This document shows positions 23,697 through 32,585 of a DNA stretch of 47,888 bases, piece after piece. Numbering within the stretch: the first letter of the stretch is position 1; every line of letters starts with the position of its first letter. Source of the DNA: Buttiauxella agrestis ATCC 33320 (GTDB lineage Bacteria > Pseudomonadota > Gammaproteobacteria > Enterobacterales > Enterobacteriaceae); assembly GCF_000735355.1 (NCBI RefSeq), contig NZ_JMPI01000076.1, positions 1 to 47,888 on the forward strand, given 5' to 3'. Position numbers and translations under genes: made by a program. A model generated the notes under the pieces. That model saw nothing but the letters and a program-made list of their open reading frames with translations. It searched no databases and was not told where the DNA came from.

Positions 23697-26600
23697 TCAC
23701 CCTCCTGTTCCTGTTCTCGTCCTTAGCTCTTTAATTCTATTTTCCAATTCATCTGGCTGAAGGTCATTAAACGGGTTTAATTTACTTGATTGATCAAGTT
23801 CCGCTTCTGCTCTTCCAAGCTGGAATTTACCTTGTGCATTCGCATCTTCTCCTTTAAGAATATCACTGGATGCCTGAACAGTGGATCGGTTTTTAACTAT
23901 TTCACCAGCAGATTCATTGATATTCTTCTCATTTTCAGATCTTTGTTCCGCAACCCGACGTTGTATCTCATTTTGTGGTCCAAAACCCTGACCAGATTGC
24001 TCATGAATCTTCGCCTGGTTTTGCTTAAAGTTATTCTCCATCTCACTTTCGGGAGCACGCTCACCCTGCACGCTCCGGCCCGGTTCGCTGGTTATATTCC
24101 TGATCGAAGACTCTGTATTCCCACCACCGACGGCATGACTTTCTTCGTGAGCAGCGCGTGTGATATCACTCAGTTGAGGGCCGGCATGTTGCGGTACAGT
24201 CGCATCTGAATTCCCCCCAAGCGCTACGGTTGTTGTGACTGAGGTCGGAGAATCAGGGCTCGAAGACCGACTCTCTGGATTGTTACCCTGTATTGACTCA
24301 CCACCTGCATAGTGACCGTTTCCGCTCGCCACAATGTTACCAGACACCGTCTGCACTGCCGCTCCACTGTATGTCCTTCCTGAGACCTGCCCTTGCTGAT
24401 TCGCCGTAACACCTTGCGATACGCCCGTGGAGTTATCACCCTGATCCGGCTGAACGACATGCGCACCACTGAAAGCGGCATGCTCATTGCCACTGACGAG
24501 ATCTGCGCGTCCCTGCTGGTAATCTCCGGTTATTTCCGGTTTAAGGCGCTCATTCACAAACTCCATTGCTGCTTCACGAGCACTTGGTGCGCTGGTCAGC
24601 ATCGTCTGTGCTTTGTCACCGTATTTGTTACCCGCCCAGTCCACAAACTCCTGAGTGTAATTGGTATCGAGGCTCGCACTTTCGTTCTGCGCCAGCGTCG
24701 CCATACGGCTGAATTCGTTACTGTTAGTCGCACTGGTTGTGTACTGATGGTACTGACTTTGCGCATCATTAAGCGTTGCCGCGAACTGCTGAACATTGCT
24801 GGTACCCGCATTCTCGGTATGATTTGCACCCTCTGTTACACGACTGCTGGTGACCATATCCATACCCTGTCGGAAGTCGTTAACCGCCTGGCTGTTTTTG
24901 TCATGACGCATATCCTGGCTGTGTGAATCAGAATTCTGAACGCCACGCGAACTGCCTGTACTGTGGCGAATCTCCGTGCCCGCACTCCCTTCGACTCCAG
25001 CTTTAACAACCCCGAGATTAAGCCCTCCACCTGCGGTGGCTTTGACACCTGCAGACATAGCCCCCTGATTGCTGATATCCATAAGCGAGTTATACGCTTC
25101 CTGCGTAGAGATGTTATTGGCTTTGGCATAGCTCTCTGCCGCCGACATCATCATGCTGGCCCCGCGCGTTGCATTTGTTGCCTGGCTGTTTTCACTGCCA
25201 CTGCTCAGTGAGCTACTGGTGCCACTCTGGTTGGACAACTGCGAGAGCTGCGACCAGCCGCTGGTCACGCTGTGGTTGTAACCGTCCAGTGCCGTCTGTG
25301 CCTGTACCTGCGACTGTCGTGCTGACTCCTGGAACCCGCTACTGGCCAGTTGGCTGAGTTTCATATTGACCGGAAGGTTCGACATCGCACCGGAACCGTC
25401 GATAACCGTGTGGCCACCCGCTGTCATGGTCTGGGTCGAGCCGTTATCAGCCTGCCACGTCTGCTGGCCCTGACGCTGCACCAGGTTGGAGTCCATCTTG
25501 TTCTGACTGAGGTTGTCCATCGACATGTTATTAAATGACCAGTTACCGTCGGCGGTCGTGGCGGAAACACCGGCCGAGGTGAACGCCGCCGAGCTGAGTA
25601 CACTGCCTGCTACCTGCGAGCCAATGGCCGACGCGCCTTTGGTCAGATAGAACGACAGGACCGGGATAGATAGCGCCAGATATCCCGCCAGATTTGCCAC
25701 ATCGGAATGTTGTAATGCCACAATGTTTTTGTTGGCCAGCACCAGGGGAGTCCCCCCCGTTTGCGACTGTAGCCAGAAGTTAGAGGCATAGTTCAGAATG
25801 GCGAACATAATTGGCCACATCTGAAAATAGATGAATCCGCCGATGTAAATCTTCAGGGTATTGAGCCCGAACATACTGTGGTTCGACGCCGCCAGTGCAA
25901 TCATCAACGGGAACAGACACACCAGAATCAGCATCAGCAGCGACTGCGCAAATGGCAACGTTCGGGTGGCCAGTTCATTACCCGCCGCCCAGCTCAGACG
26001 CTGTTTGGTGGCCGCGTTTTCCGTGGCAAGGTTCAGCAGATTGGCAGTGTCAGAAGAACGAGCAGCAAAACCTTTAATGCCCTGACGCACGGCACTGTTG
26101 GTGATGTTGTTCTTCATGATCTGCGCCGCCGTCATGCCACCGGCATAAAAGTAGCCATAGCTCTCACCCATCGCAGTCGACAGCAGACTGGCCCCGTTCA
26201 GCTTGTTGCCAAAGACCTTACGCGTCATCCAGGTAAAGGTGGCACTGCCCGGGCTGGCCTCTGTTGTCGCCAGCGTTTTGATTTCTGCCGCTGCCTGCTG
26301 ACAGGTCAGAAACTGGCGCGTCGTGGAGGTCATTCTGAAAATGCCCCGCAGCGGACTCGGATTACTGGTGATAAGCGTCAGTGGGTCAGTGGAATTGAGC
26401 AGTTGGTTAACGGTGTACTTGCCGTTGAGCAGAATGTCGCCAATGACACAGTTCTCCACATAATCCGGCAGCATCTGCGCAAGCTCCGGGTTCTGCGTGG
26501 TGAAGTCACTGGTTTCCGCCACAATCTGCGAGCCGAACAACATACCGGTTTTGCTGTAGGTCACCGAGTCAGGACGCGCCATCAGCGAGTCATACAGTGT

Positions 26601-26942
26601 CGTTAACTTAAAACCGATGCTGGTCGTCAGCGACGCAATGGCTGCAAGACCGACCGGCACATTGTCTGTTTTCCAGACCGCTGCAGGATCAGAGATATCA
26701 ATCACCTGTACGGAACGTTTCGGGACCACCAGAATAGTGGTGACCAGCATAAAGATGGCCAGCCACTGCACAAACACCATCGGGTTACGTTGTTTAATGA
26801 ACGTCACGACGACCGCGAGCACCGCAAAAGTACCGGCCATACGCATCAGCGTACTGAAGGTGTTGGAGCCAATGAGGGTGACCACGGCGTCCAGCGCCGT
26901 TTTCCACATTCCCCCGCCATATATTGTGTAGATCTCAAGCAT
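23697..26942 (-). CDS. traG: TraG mating-pair stabilisation and pilus assembly protein
   Basis: This 1081-residue inner-membrane protein is longer than F TraG (938 aa). The N-terminal 450 residues contain the transmembrane segments needed for pilus assembly (MLEIYTIYGGGMWKTALDAVVTLIG, LLMLILVCLFPLMIALAAS, IYIGGFIYFQMWPIMFAIL). The remainder is a long periplasmic Ser/Thr/Gln-rich region involved in mating-pair stabilisation and in recognition by TraS in the recipient. The last roughly 110 residues are charged and encoded by AT-rich DNA like the next gene, suggesting the tail was exchanged with its exclusion partner. The start overlaps the traH stop. Confidence 0.94.
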   Translation of the reverse strand: MLEIYTIYGGGMWKTALDAVVTLIGSNTFSTLMRMAGTFAVLAVVVTFIKQRNPMVFVQWLAIFMLVTTILVVPKRSVQVIDISDPAAVWKTDNVPVGLAAIASLTTSIGFKLTTLYDSLMARPDSVTYSKTGMLFGSQIVAETSDFTTQNPELAQMLPDYVENCVIGDILLNGKYTVNQLLNSTDPLTLITSNPSPLRGIFRMTSTTRQFLTCQQAAAEIKTLATTEASPGSATFTWMTRKVFGNKLNGASLLSTAMGESYGYFYAGGMTAAQIMKNNITNSAVRQGIKGFAARSSDTANLLNLATENAATKQRLSWAAGNELATRTLPFAQSLLMLILVCLFPLMIALAASNHSMFGLNTLKIYIGGFIYFQMWPIMFAILNYASNFWLQSQTGGTPLVLANKNIVALQHSDVANLAGYLALSIPVLSFYLTKGASAIGSQVAGSVLSSAAFTSAGVSATTADGNWSFNNMSMDNLSQNKMDSNLVQRQGQQTWQADNGSTQTMTAGGHTVIDGSGAMSNLPVNMKLSQLASSGFQESARQSQVQAQTALDGYNHSVTSGWSQLSQLSNQSGTSSSLSSGSENSQATNATRGASMMMSAAESYAKANNISTQEAYNSLMDISNQGAMSAGVKATAGGGLNLGVVKAGVEGSAGTEIRHSTGSSRGVQNSDSHSQDMRHDKNSQAVNDFRQGMDMVTSSRVTEGANHTENAGTSNVQQFAATLNDAQSQYHQYTTSATNSNEFSRMATLAQNESASLDTNYTQEFVDWAGNKYGDKAQTMLTSAPSAREAAMEFVNERLKPEITGDYQQGRADLVSGNEHAAFSGAHVVQPDQGDNSTGVSQGVTANQQGQVSGRTYSGAAVQTVSGNIVASGNGHYAGGESIQGNNPESRSSSPDSPTSVTTTVALGGNSDATVPQHAGPQLSDITRAAHEESHAVGGGNTESSIRNITSEPGRSVQGERAPESEMENNFKQNQAKIHEQSGQGFGPQNEIQRRVAEQRSENEKNINESAGEIVKNRSTVQASSDILKGEDANAQGKFQLGRAEAELDQSSKLNPFNDLQPDELENRIKELRTRTGTGG

Positions 26943-28306
26943 CAGCGATCACCCCAGTGGTAGTTGTTCTGGTAAGAGCCTGAAACGATGGTGGATACCT
27001 GCTGTTGCAGGTACTGCATGTTGCGGTCAATCCCGTCGAGTGCGTTCTGGTCAGCCGCCGACTGCAGCTTCATGTCAGCCAGAAGTCCCTGTGCATGAAT
27101 AATGTTGTCGCGCAGTCTGGCAGCTGCCTCTTCCGGGAAATTCTTGCCAGCCAGTGACAGGCTCGCCTGTTTGACCAGCTCCTGCAGGTACTGGATCATC
27201 AGGTCCTGCGCGATGAAGTCGGAGACCTGCAGCAGGTAGGTCGCACTCATCCCCATGCTTTGCGCATTGGTCAGATACTTCAGGACCGGTACTGACGTCG
27301 TGTTAATAAAGCCTTTTTCCTGATCGGTCAGGGCCTGGTCATCAACCAGCTTATTCTGCATCGAGAGCATCAGGTTTTTCACCAGCGTCACCAGCCCGTT
27401 CGCTTCCGTGATGGTCATGTCCTTCACGGTCGGAGCCAGACACAGCGTGGCTTCATCACAGCCATACACCTTCGCCGTGCCGCCCCGCATCAGCACCTTT
27501 ATCAGGTCACGGTTGTCGACAAGCGGGGTTAGGATCGTCACGTTGCCTGCGTTGTTGAAAATGATGGAGCCGACCGTGCTCATCACCAGCTCCTTCAGTG
27601 CCCGGTCATTTGTGAGCAGTCCGTTCCTGCTCAGCGTGTCCCAGATAAGGTTTTTGTTCTTCAGCACCTGGTCTTTCTGTTTATCGTTTGCCCGGCCAGT
27701 CACATTGTCGCTCTGCCCGCCGACCGTACATCCCTGACGGGACGCCGCCCAGTCCGAAAACATATTGGTTTCACCCGCGATGTCCTGACAGATTTTCTGC
27801 TGTGAAACCTGAGTGACCGGCCACAGACCGCCAATGATGCCCTGCGCAGCCTGACATGAACTCATGTTGGCGGAGTTCACATCGCTGGCCAGCTTCTGCA
27901 GAAAGTCTTTTGCCTGCTTCAGCTCCGGCACCATCGTCTGCAACGCCAGGTCAAAGGCATAACCGGCGGCATTGCTCATGATTTGTTTGACGAAGCGCTG
28001 GATTTCCGCGCCACTTATCATGGAGAACGCCCCCAGATACGCATCAATACCGCCGCAGCCGGCATTCAGCGACGGCAGCTGCATCGAGATAAGCTGAACG
28101 TTTTTAACCGGGTTACGCAGGTACACCGAGCCACCCGAGAAGTAACCTGCCGCCTGCCCTTGCCAGGCCTGTGCCTGTGAAACGTTCCCACTGTAGCCGA
28201 GGCTACCGAAAAAACCGTTCAGGTCACCGTTCACATCGGCCTGTGCAGGCTGTGCAGCAAGGCCCGTCAAAAAAATACCGGCCGCCGTTATCAGAGACTT
28301 AATCAT
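26942..28306 (-). CDS. traH: TraH pilus assembly protein
   Basis: This protein is about 454 residues from MIKSLITAAG, preceded by GGGAGGT; F TraH has 458. A signal peptide ends near QPAQADVNGDLNGFFGSLGY. Conserved features include LRNPVKNVQLISMQLPSLNAGCGGIDAYLGAFSMISGAE, several cysteines, and a coiled-coil-prone C-terminus. TraH is periplasmic or outer-membrane-associated and acts with TraF, U, W and TrbC, I in F-pilus extension and retraction. Its ATG lies within the end of a 34-codon upstream ORF, implying coupling. Confidence 0.95.
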   Translation of the reverse strand: MIKSLITAAGIFLTGLAAQPAQADVNGDLNGFFGSLGYSGNVSQAQAWQGQAAGYFSGGSVYLRNPVKNVQLISMQLPSLNAGCGGIDAYLGAFSMISGAEIQRFVKQIMSNAAGYAFDLALQTMVPELKQAKDFLQKLASDVNSANMSSCQAAQGIIGGLWPVTQVSQQKICQDIAGETNMFSDWAASRQGCTVGGQSDNVTGRANDKQKDQVLKNKNLIWDTLSRNGLLTNDRALKELVMSTVGSIIFNNAGNVTILTPLVDNRDLIKVLMRGGTAKVYGCDEATLCLAPTVKDMTITEANGLVTLVKNLMLSMQNKLVDDQALTDQEKGFINTTSVPVLKYLTNAQSMGMSATYLLQVSDFIAQDLMIQYLQELVKQASLSLAGKNFPEEAAARLRDNIIHAQGLLADMKLQSAADQNALDGIDRNMQYLQQQVSTIVSGSYQNNYHWGDR

Positions 28307-28403
28307 GCCGCACCTCCCTTTTCTGCGTGTTGTGCAGCGACTCGTTGCTGAATAACAGCCACACGCTTTCGGTACGCGGCAACGCATACGTGTAAGTAGT
28401 CAT
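28299..28403 (-). CDS. 34-residue ORF coupled to traH
   Basis: A short frame (starts MTTYTYALPRTESVWLLFSN, ends KREVRHD) fills most of the gap between trbB and traH. It ends with a stop overlapping the first codons of traH. It contains no stop-rich or random character, and the gap otherwise has no purpose. F has trbJ and trbF in this place; this peptide is too short for either. It could be a small protein or a translational-coupling leader. Its own Shine-Dalgarno is weak (GGACTAC). Confidence 0.45.
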   Translation of the reverse strand: MTTYTYALPRTESVWLLFSNESLHNTQKREVRHD

Positions 28404-28420
28404 TTTGTAGTCCGGTTGTA

Positions 28421-29023
28421 TTACTGAGGAGTGACCTGCGCACTGGCAGGCATCGGCGGCAATGTTTTCGGGTCGACGTTGTCGATATCTGCCTGAATCA
28501 GGCTGGCCCAGCGGCTTTCGAGTACCGGAATATCCATCACGCCCTGCGTCAGCGGGTAGGCTTTCAGGGTATTGACGTTCACCACAAACGCCGTGGGTGT
28601 GGCGATGGGCAGGCCGTTACCAAAGAAGGTGACAATCTCATCAGCAATCGGGGCGGCCGGGTCAAGTTTGCGTGGGATAAGTGGATTCGGATACGAGCCA
28701 TCCCCTCCACCGTCCAGGGTGTAGGGATACACCCTGATATTATGCTGGTCAGCCCAGCTCTTCAGCAGTGGATCGAACTTTGCGCTGTACTGACAATGGG
28801 CCTGCATAAAGAGCACGACCGCATAATCCTTCATATCAGCACGTCGCCCATTCGGCAGTTGCATCAGACTCGAGGGCTTAACCGGGTCGGGCGCGGCGGC
28901 GGCAACCGGTGCCGACGCCCCCGGCTTCGCTGATTCAAGGGCCATGATTTCCTCCCGAATCCCGGCATGAGCCAGCGCGGGCAGAACCAGCAGCAGCGCG
29001 ACAAGGTGAGTTTTACACTTCAT
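28421..29023 (-). CDS. trbB: TrbB thioredoxin-like protein with CxxS site
   Basis: This 200-residue periplasmic protein matches F TrbB (181 aa), a DsbC-like disulfide isomerase that helps fold Tra proteins. A signal peptide covers residues 1-20. The core FMQAHCQYSAKFDPLLKSWA aligns with F FMQGHCPYCHQFDP, and PYTLDGGGDGSYPNPL and IATPTAFVVNVNTLKAYPL are also conserved. The active-site pair is C77-x-x-S80: the second cysteine of the F CPYC motif is a serine here. The protein may therefore work as a monothiol isomerase or chaperone or depend on another oxidase. The start overlaps the upstream gene by eleven bases. Confidence 0.92.
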   Translation of the reverse strand: MKCKTHLVALLLVLPALAHAGIREEIMALESAKPGASAPVAAAAPDPVKPSSLMQLPNGRRADMKDYAVVLFMQAHCQYSAKFDPLLKSWADQHNIRVYPYTLDGGGDGSYPNPLIPRKLDPAAPIADEIVTFFGNGLPIATPTAFVVNVNTLKAYPLTQGVMDIPVLESRWASLIQADIDNVDPKTLPPMPASAQVTPQ

Positions 29024-29306
29024 GGCGACCCCCCTCGTTATGTTTTGTGCGTCTTTCTCTTAATACACGAATGACAGCATGGACAACCAGTGCACCCGCT
29101 ATCGCCCACAGGCCGTAACTCAGCCAGACCAGCCCAGTTTGCGTCATGGTGACGGAAACAGTCATCAGCTCGCTAAGCACAAGCGACATCGTGCCCCAGA
29201 AAATCAAACCCGCCAGCAGCATCACGTTCATCAGGCCAGTCCTTTTTATGCAATACAAACACAGTCGCCCTGCATCACGGACGAGGGGTAACACATCGTT
29301 TTTCAT
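29013..29306 (-). CDS. TraQ-like pilin chaperone candidate
   Basis: This 97-residue protein has two transmembrane segments (GLMNVMLLAGLIFWGTMSLVLSEL and LVWLSYGLWAIAGALVVHAVIRVL) and a charged C-terminal tail ending NEGGRHEV. It lies between traF and trbB. In F, traQ (94 aa, two membrane segments, tail ending EGGHVSH) immediately precedes trbB. TraQ helps insert propilin in the inner membrane. Sequence similarity beyond the topology and tail is weak, so the assignment rests mainly on position and size. AAGGAA precedes the ATG. Confidence 0.6.
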   Translation of the reverse strand: MKNDVLPLVRDAGRLCLYCIKRTGLMNVMLLAGLIFWGTMSLVLSELMTVSVTMTQTGLVWLSYGLWAIAGALVVHAVIRVLRERRTKHNEGGRHEV

Positions 29307-29314
29307 AAGATTCC

Positions 29315-30100
29315 TTACGACTGAGGTCTGAAACCAGTGGCCACGTTCAGAAAACGCTTCGACAAATCGTCCTGGGTCATAAAGCCATACGACAGCGGGC
29401 GATAGTTTTTGCTTTTCGGGTCAACCAGAAACAGCGCAGGGAAATGTGAGATGCTCATCGAGCGGGACTGACCGGTGTCCGGTCTGCTCTGCGGCAGGGT
29501 TGCCGCAACCTGCCCGTCGACTGATACCGGGATCAGCGATATGCCGTTGGTTTTTGCGAAATCCGCCACCACACCGGCCATCTGTACATCAATCGGGTCA
29601 CTGCCACGGTAGAAGTAGAAAAGGCCGTATTGCTGCGCGAGCCGCTCCACCGCATTTTGCTGTGTCTGCTGGTCACGGGTCTGCATAAACGGGGCCATGC
29701 TGTTGTAATGCGGGTATTCCAGGTTGTAGTCGAGATCGGGGTGACTGAGTTGGGCGGCAGCAAAGGACTGACTGAACATCGATCCCCGGTCGGTCCAGAA
29801 CTTCTGCCAACGCAGGAACGTGGCCGTATTTTCCCGTGTGGGGTAAAGGATGGCGCGGTTAAGCGCCTCCATTGTGTACCCCTTCAGCACCTTTGCCTGC
29901 TCAATCGCGGACATTTTACTCAAATCCGGGATAGTCTGCAGCGGTGCAGAGGGCTGGGGCTTTTTGGTTTTGTCCGGGGGCGTTTTCGGTTCGTTATACC
30001 AGGACCAGCCTGTAAACGGGTCAGCGGGAGTCACTATCTCCTCCGCGATGGCCTGCAGACTGGTCACGGCCATCAGCAGGCCCCACAGCAGTCTTTTCAT
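29315..30100 (-). CDS. traF: TraF pilus assembly protein
   Basis: This 261-residue periplasmic protein matches F TraF (247 aa). The signal peptide is MKRLLWGLLMAVTSLQAIAE. Conserved blocks include PFTGWSWYNEPK, LKGYTMEALNRAILYPT, YGLFYFYRGSDPIDVQMAGV, SLIPVSVDG, and FPALFLVDPKSKNYRPLSYGFMTQDDLSKRFLNVATGF. The fold is thioredoxin-like without a CxxC, as in F. It interacts with TraH and TraU in pilus assembly. The ATG overlaps the traN stop by four bases. Confidence 0.96.
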   Translation of the reverse strand: MKRLLWGLLMAVTSLQAIAEEIVTPADPFTGWSWYNEPKTPPDKTKKPQPSAPLQTIPDLSKMSAIEQAKVLKGYTMEALNRAILYPTRENTATFLRWQKFWTDRGSMFSQSFAAAQLSHPDLDYNLEYPHYNSMAPFMQTRDQQTQQNAVERLAQQYGLFYFYRGSDPIDVQMAGVVADFAKTNGISLIPVSVDGQVAATLPQSRPDTGQSRSMSISHFPALFLVDPKSKNYRPLSYGFMTQDDLSKRFLNVATGFRPQS

Positions 30101-31959
30101 TTTGGCCCTCCCTGCTGATTCACCTGCGCGGCAATCCTGTCTTTCACCTGCTTCACCATTGCGTCCGTGTCAGGGATTTTCTGGTTATTCATCAGGTCGT
30201 CGTAGAAATCAGAGAAGTTAATTCTATCGAAGTTGATGTTCTGCAGTTCCGGCACCGTGATGCCACGGCAGTCGGGATTGTCACCCGAACCAAAGCTGAC
30301 ACCCAACTGGTCCCGACGCCCCTGCTCCTGGATAATACGGGCCAGTTTGCCCTGAAAGACGCAGTAAACCTGACTTTTCTGGACACAGACACCGAGGACC
30401 TTATGATCACAGCGCTCCCCGACTCTGACCGTGACTTTTTTGGCCTTTGCTTTGCCGAGGGCCATTTCATCACTGTTACAGTGAGAAAGTCCCACATCCT
30501 GCCCCCACCCACTGTCCTTACAGCAGTTGGAAAAGCCGGCGAACGCTTTACGGCAGCGCATCGTATTCCCCGTAAATGCTTTCACATTCACCTGGTCCTG
30601 ACTGCTGGCCACCTCATCGCCGGCAGAGGCCAGCCCCGCCAGTTTTGCCACCGCCTCATCGAAGCCGTTATCTCCGGCACCGTTTGCGTCATTACAGTCG
30701 CCCGTTTTGCAATAGTAATCTCCGCCGCACAGTAGCCCACCCGAGGTGTAGGTTTTCTGGCATTGCCAGGATTCACTCTGATGAACACAAACGCCGCTTT
30801 CCATCTCTGTACAGGCTGTCGTTGCCCGGGTGCAGTTCCTGTCATTCATCAGCGCACTGCAGTTACCGGTGGAGTTCGTCGCCGTGGCATAAGCATCGGA
30901 ATACTGCCAGCAGTCGCTGTGCTCCGTGAAGGTTTTACCGTTCTGCGTCACAGAGCGATCCCCGCCCGGATCAACACAGGTGGTTTCTTTCAGCCCTGTA
31001 GACTGCGACTTGTCAAAATTACAGGACTCATTCCACTGCAAGGATGATTTTGTGGTGTCGCGCTGTACCGCAAACGGCACCGTGAGTTTCACAATATAGC
31101 CTGCTGCCTGAATATTTTTTACCAGGGAATCACGGTAGGTTGCGTAGTGTCCATCCGTGTTAGAACGGATGCGCAAACTTACCGTGTCGCCTTTGCTGAC
31201 GGCAAAAGGGGCAAAGTTCATTGCCTGAGACTGGTTAAAGTTGATCCGCACCGAAGCGCTTCTGAACGATACTGAGTAATCGAGGCGCCCCCCGTGATAG
31301 CCGGGTTGCGAGGGATAGGAAAAATTCACAGTCCCGGGCGAAATGACGCCGCTTTCCTGCATCACAAAGTCATAGCGAAGCCAGTAGTCAGCTTCCAGTG
31401 TCAGGCTTCCGGCCTGCGCGTTCAGCTCAAGCGTGGTGTTCTGGGTTTCCGTACTGCCGGTGACCACAATCGATGCCGTCCTGGTGCAGGTCTGAATAAC
31501 CGCCACATCCCTGTCGCAGGTATAGTTCTCAAAGGTCGTTTTGCTGACGGATGTTTCTGTACACTGCTGACCGGAACCATCCATGATTGAGCCTGCGGAC
31601 CCTTCCGTGTTTTTGCCGTATTCGATAAACGGGGCATTCGGGTCAATGGTGGGAACAGGGTTGGTTGTACCGGAACTGATGATGGCCTGACCGGCATCAT
31701 TACTGCCTATTGCCGTCTGCCCCTTATTCCCTATTCCACCATCACCACCCTGAACACCTCCGTAGTAGCCACTTTCTGGCGGATTCGTGGTGTAACCCGG
31801 AATGGAGCCTGTCACAGTGCCGGGATTATTCAGACTGCCGGTTCCCTGAGAGACATGACCTTTACCAAAACTCGCTCCCTCGTTAAAAGCATCGTTGGTC
31901 GCATCCGCAAACGCCACTCCGGCCAGCATACAAAGGGCGATAAACAGTAATTTTTTCAT
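30097..31959 (-). CDS. traN: TraN outer-membrane mating-pair stabilisation protein
   Basis: This protein is about 620 residues from MKKLLFIALCMLAGVAFADA (F TraN 602). It is Cys-rich, with conserved segments such as CTETSVSKTTFENYTCDRDVAVIQTC, KAFAGFSNCCKDSGWGQDVGLSHCNSDE and CVFQGKLARIIQEQGRRDQLGVSFGSGDNPDCRGITVPEL, matching the TraN framework. The middle region is the variable part that contacts recipient outer-membrane proteins and sets host preference. The ATG overlaps the trbC stop (ATGA). The longer open frame extending to 31998 overlaps trbC and lacks a ribosome site. Confidence 0.96.
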   Translation of the reverse strand: MKKLLFIALCMLAGVAFADATNDAFNEGASFGKGHVSQGTGSLNNPGTVTGSIPGYTTNPPESGYYGGVQGGDGGIGNKGQTAIGSNDAGQAIISSGTTNPVPTIDPNAPFIEYGKNTEGSAGSIMDGSGQQCTETSVSKTTFENYTCDRDVAVIQTCTRTASIVVTGSTETQNTTLELNAQAGSLTLEADYWLRYDFVMQESGVISPGTVNFSYPSQPGYHGGRLDYSVSFRSASVRINFNQSQAMNFAPFAVSKGDTVSLRIRSNTDGHYATYRDSLVKNIQAAGYIVKLTVPFAVQRDTTKSSLQWNESCNFDKSQSTGLKETTCVDPGGDRSVTQNGKTFTEHSDCWQYSDAYATATNSTGNCSALMNDRNCTRATTACTEMESGVCVHQSESWQCQKTYTSGGLLCGGDYYCKTGDCNDANGAGDNGFDEAVAKLAGLASAGDEVASSQDQVNVKAFTGNTMRCRKAFAGFSNCCKDSGWGQDVGLSHCNSDEMALGKAKAKKVTVRVGERCDHKVLGVCVQKSQVYCVFQGKLARIIQEQGRRDQLGVSFGSGDNPDCRGITVPELQNINFDRINFSDFYDDLMNNQKIPDTDAMVKQVKDRIAAQVNQQGGPK

Positions 31960-32576
31960 GGCTGCCCTCCCAGTAGCTGGCGAGCCGTGGCAGCACACTC
32001 CCCGCGCTCAACCACTTTTTCCAGTGCCGCCTTCAGTGGCAGGCTGCCCCGGACAATGTCGAAATGGCCCGGGCAGGTCACCACAAGTGCGGGCACCGTG
32101 GTAATGCCGTAGTCGCGGTAAAGCGTGGGATCAATCTGAACGCCGATGTTTTTATCTTCTTTCGATAATTCAAACATGAGCGACGCCGTCTGGCGCATAT
32201 CGTTATTCACCAGCCCTCTGAGCGTTGCCGGGATACCATAGCGGTGGGCATCCTGCAGCATAGGCAGTAAGCCTTCCCGGGGAATACCCAGACTGACAAA
32301 ATACAGCGCAGGGAATGACTTCTTCTCGCCAGCCTCCTGTTGCGCCTGCTGATGACCGATATCCTGCTGTAACTTGTCGATCAGATCCTGCTGGGCGGTC
32401 GGCAGCTGAAACGACTGGTTGCGCATGGCATCCTGAAACGTCTGCAGCGAACTCTGCTGTTGTTTCATCCTGGTCATATCCTGTGACGAAACCGGTGTTT
32501 GCTCGCTTGCCAGTACGACAGGGGCGCAGGAAAGCAACCCGCTCATGAGCAGGAGCTGACATAAGGCAGTTTTCAT
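31956..32576 (-). CDS. trbC: TrbC pilus assembly protein
   Basis: This 206-residue periplasmic protein corresponds to F TrbC (212 aa). The signal sequence is MKTALCQLLLMSGLLSCAPVVLA. A Gln-rich helical N-terminal region is followed by a thioredoxin-like domain with FPALYFVSLGIPREGLLPMLQDAHRYGIPATLRGLVNNDMRQT and VPALVVTCPGHFDIVRGSLPLKAALEKV. It works with TraW and TraU. GAGGTC lies upstream of the start; the stop overlaps traN. Confidence 0.94.
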   Translation of the reverse strand: MKTALCQLLLMSGLLSCAPVVLASEQTPVSSQDMTRMKQQQSSLQTFQDAMRNQSFQLPTAQQDLIDKLQQDIGHQQAQQEAGEKKSFPALYFVSLGIPREGLLPMLQDAHRYGIPATLRGLVNNDMRQTASLMFELSKEDKNIGVQIDPTLYRDYGITTVPALVVTCPGHFDIVRGSLPLKAALEKVVERGECAATARQLLGGQP

Positions 32577-32585
32577 ATTAAGACC

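Noticed and set aside
29315..30100. TraF as an active thiol oxidoreductase
   Set aside because: Although thioredoxin-like, it has no CxxC; only a structural assembly role can be supported, as in F.
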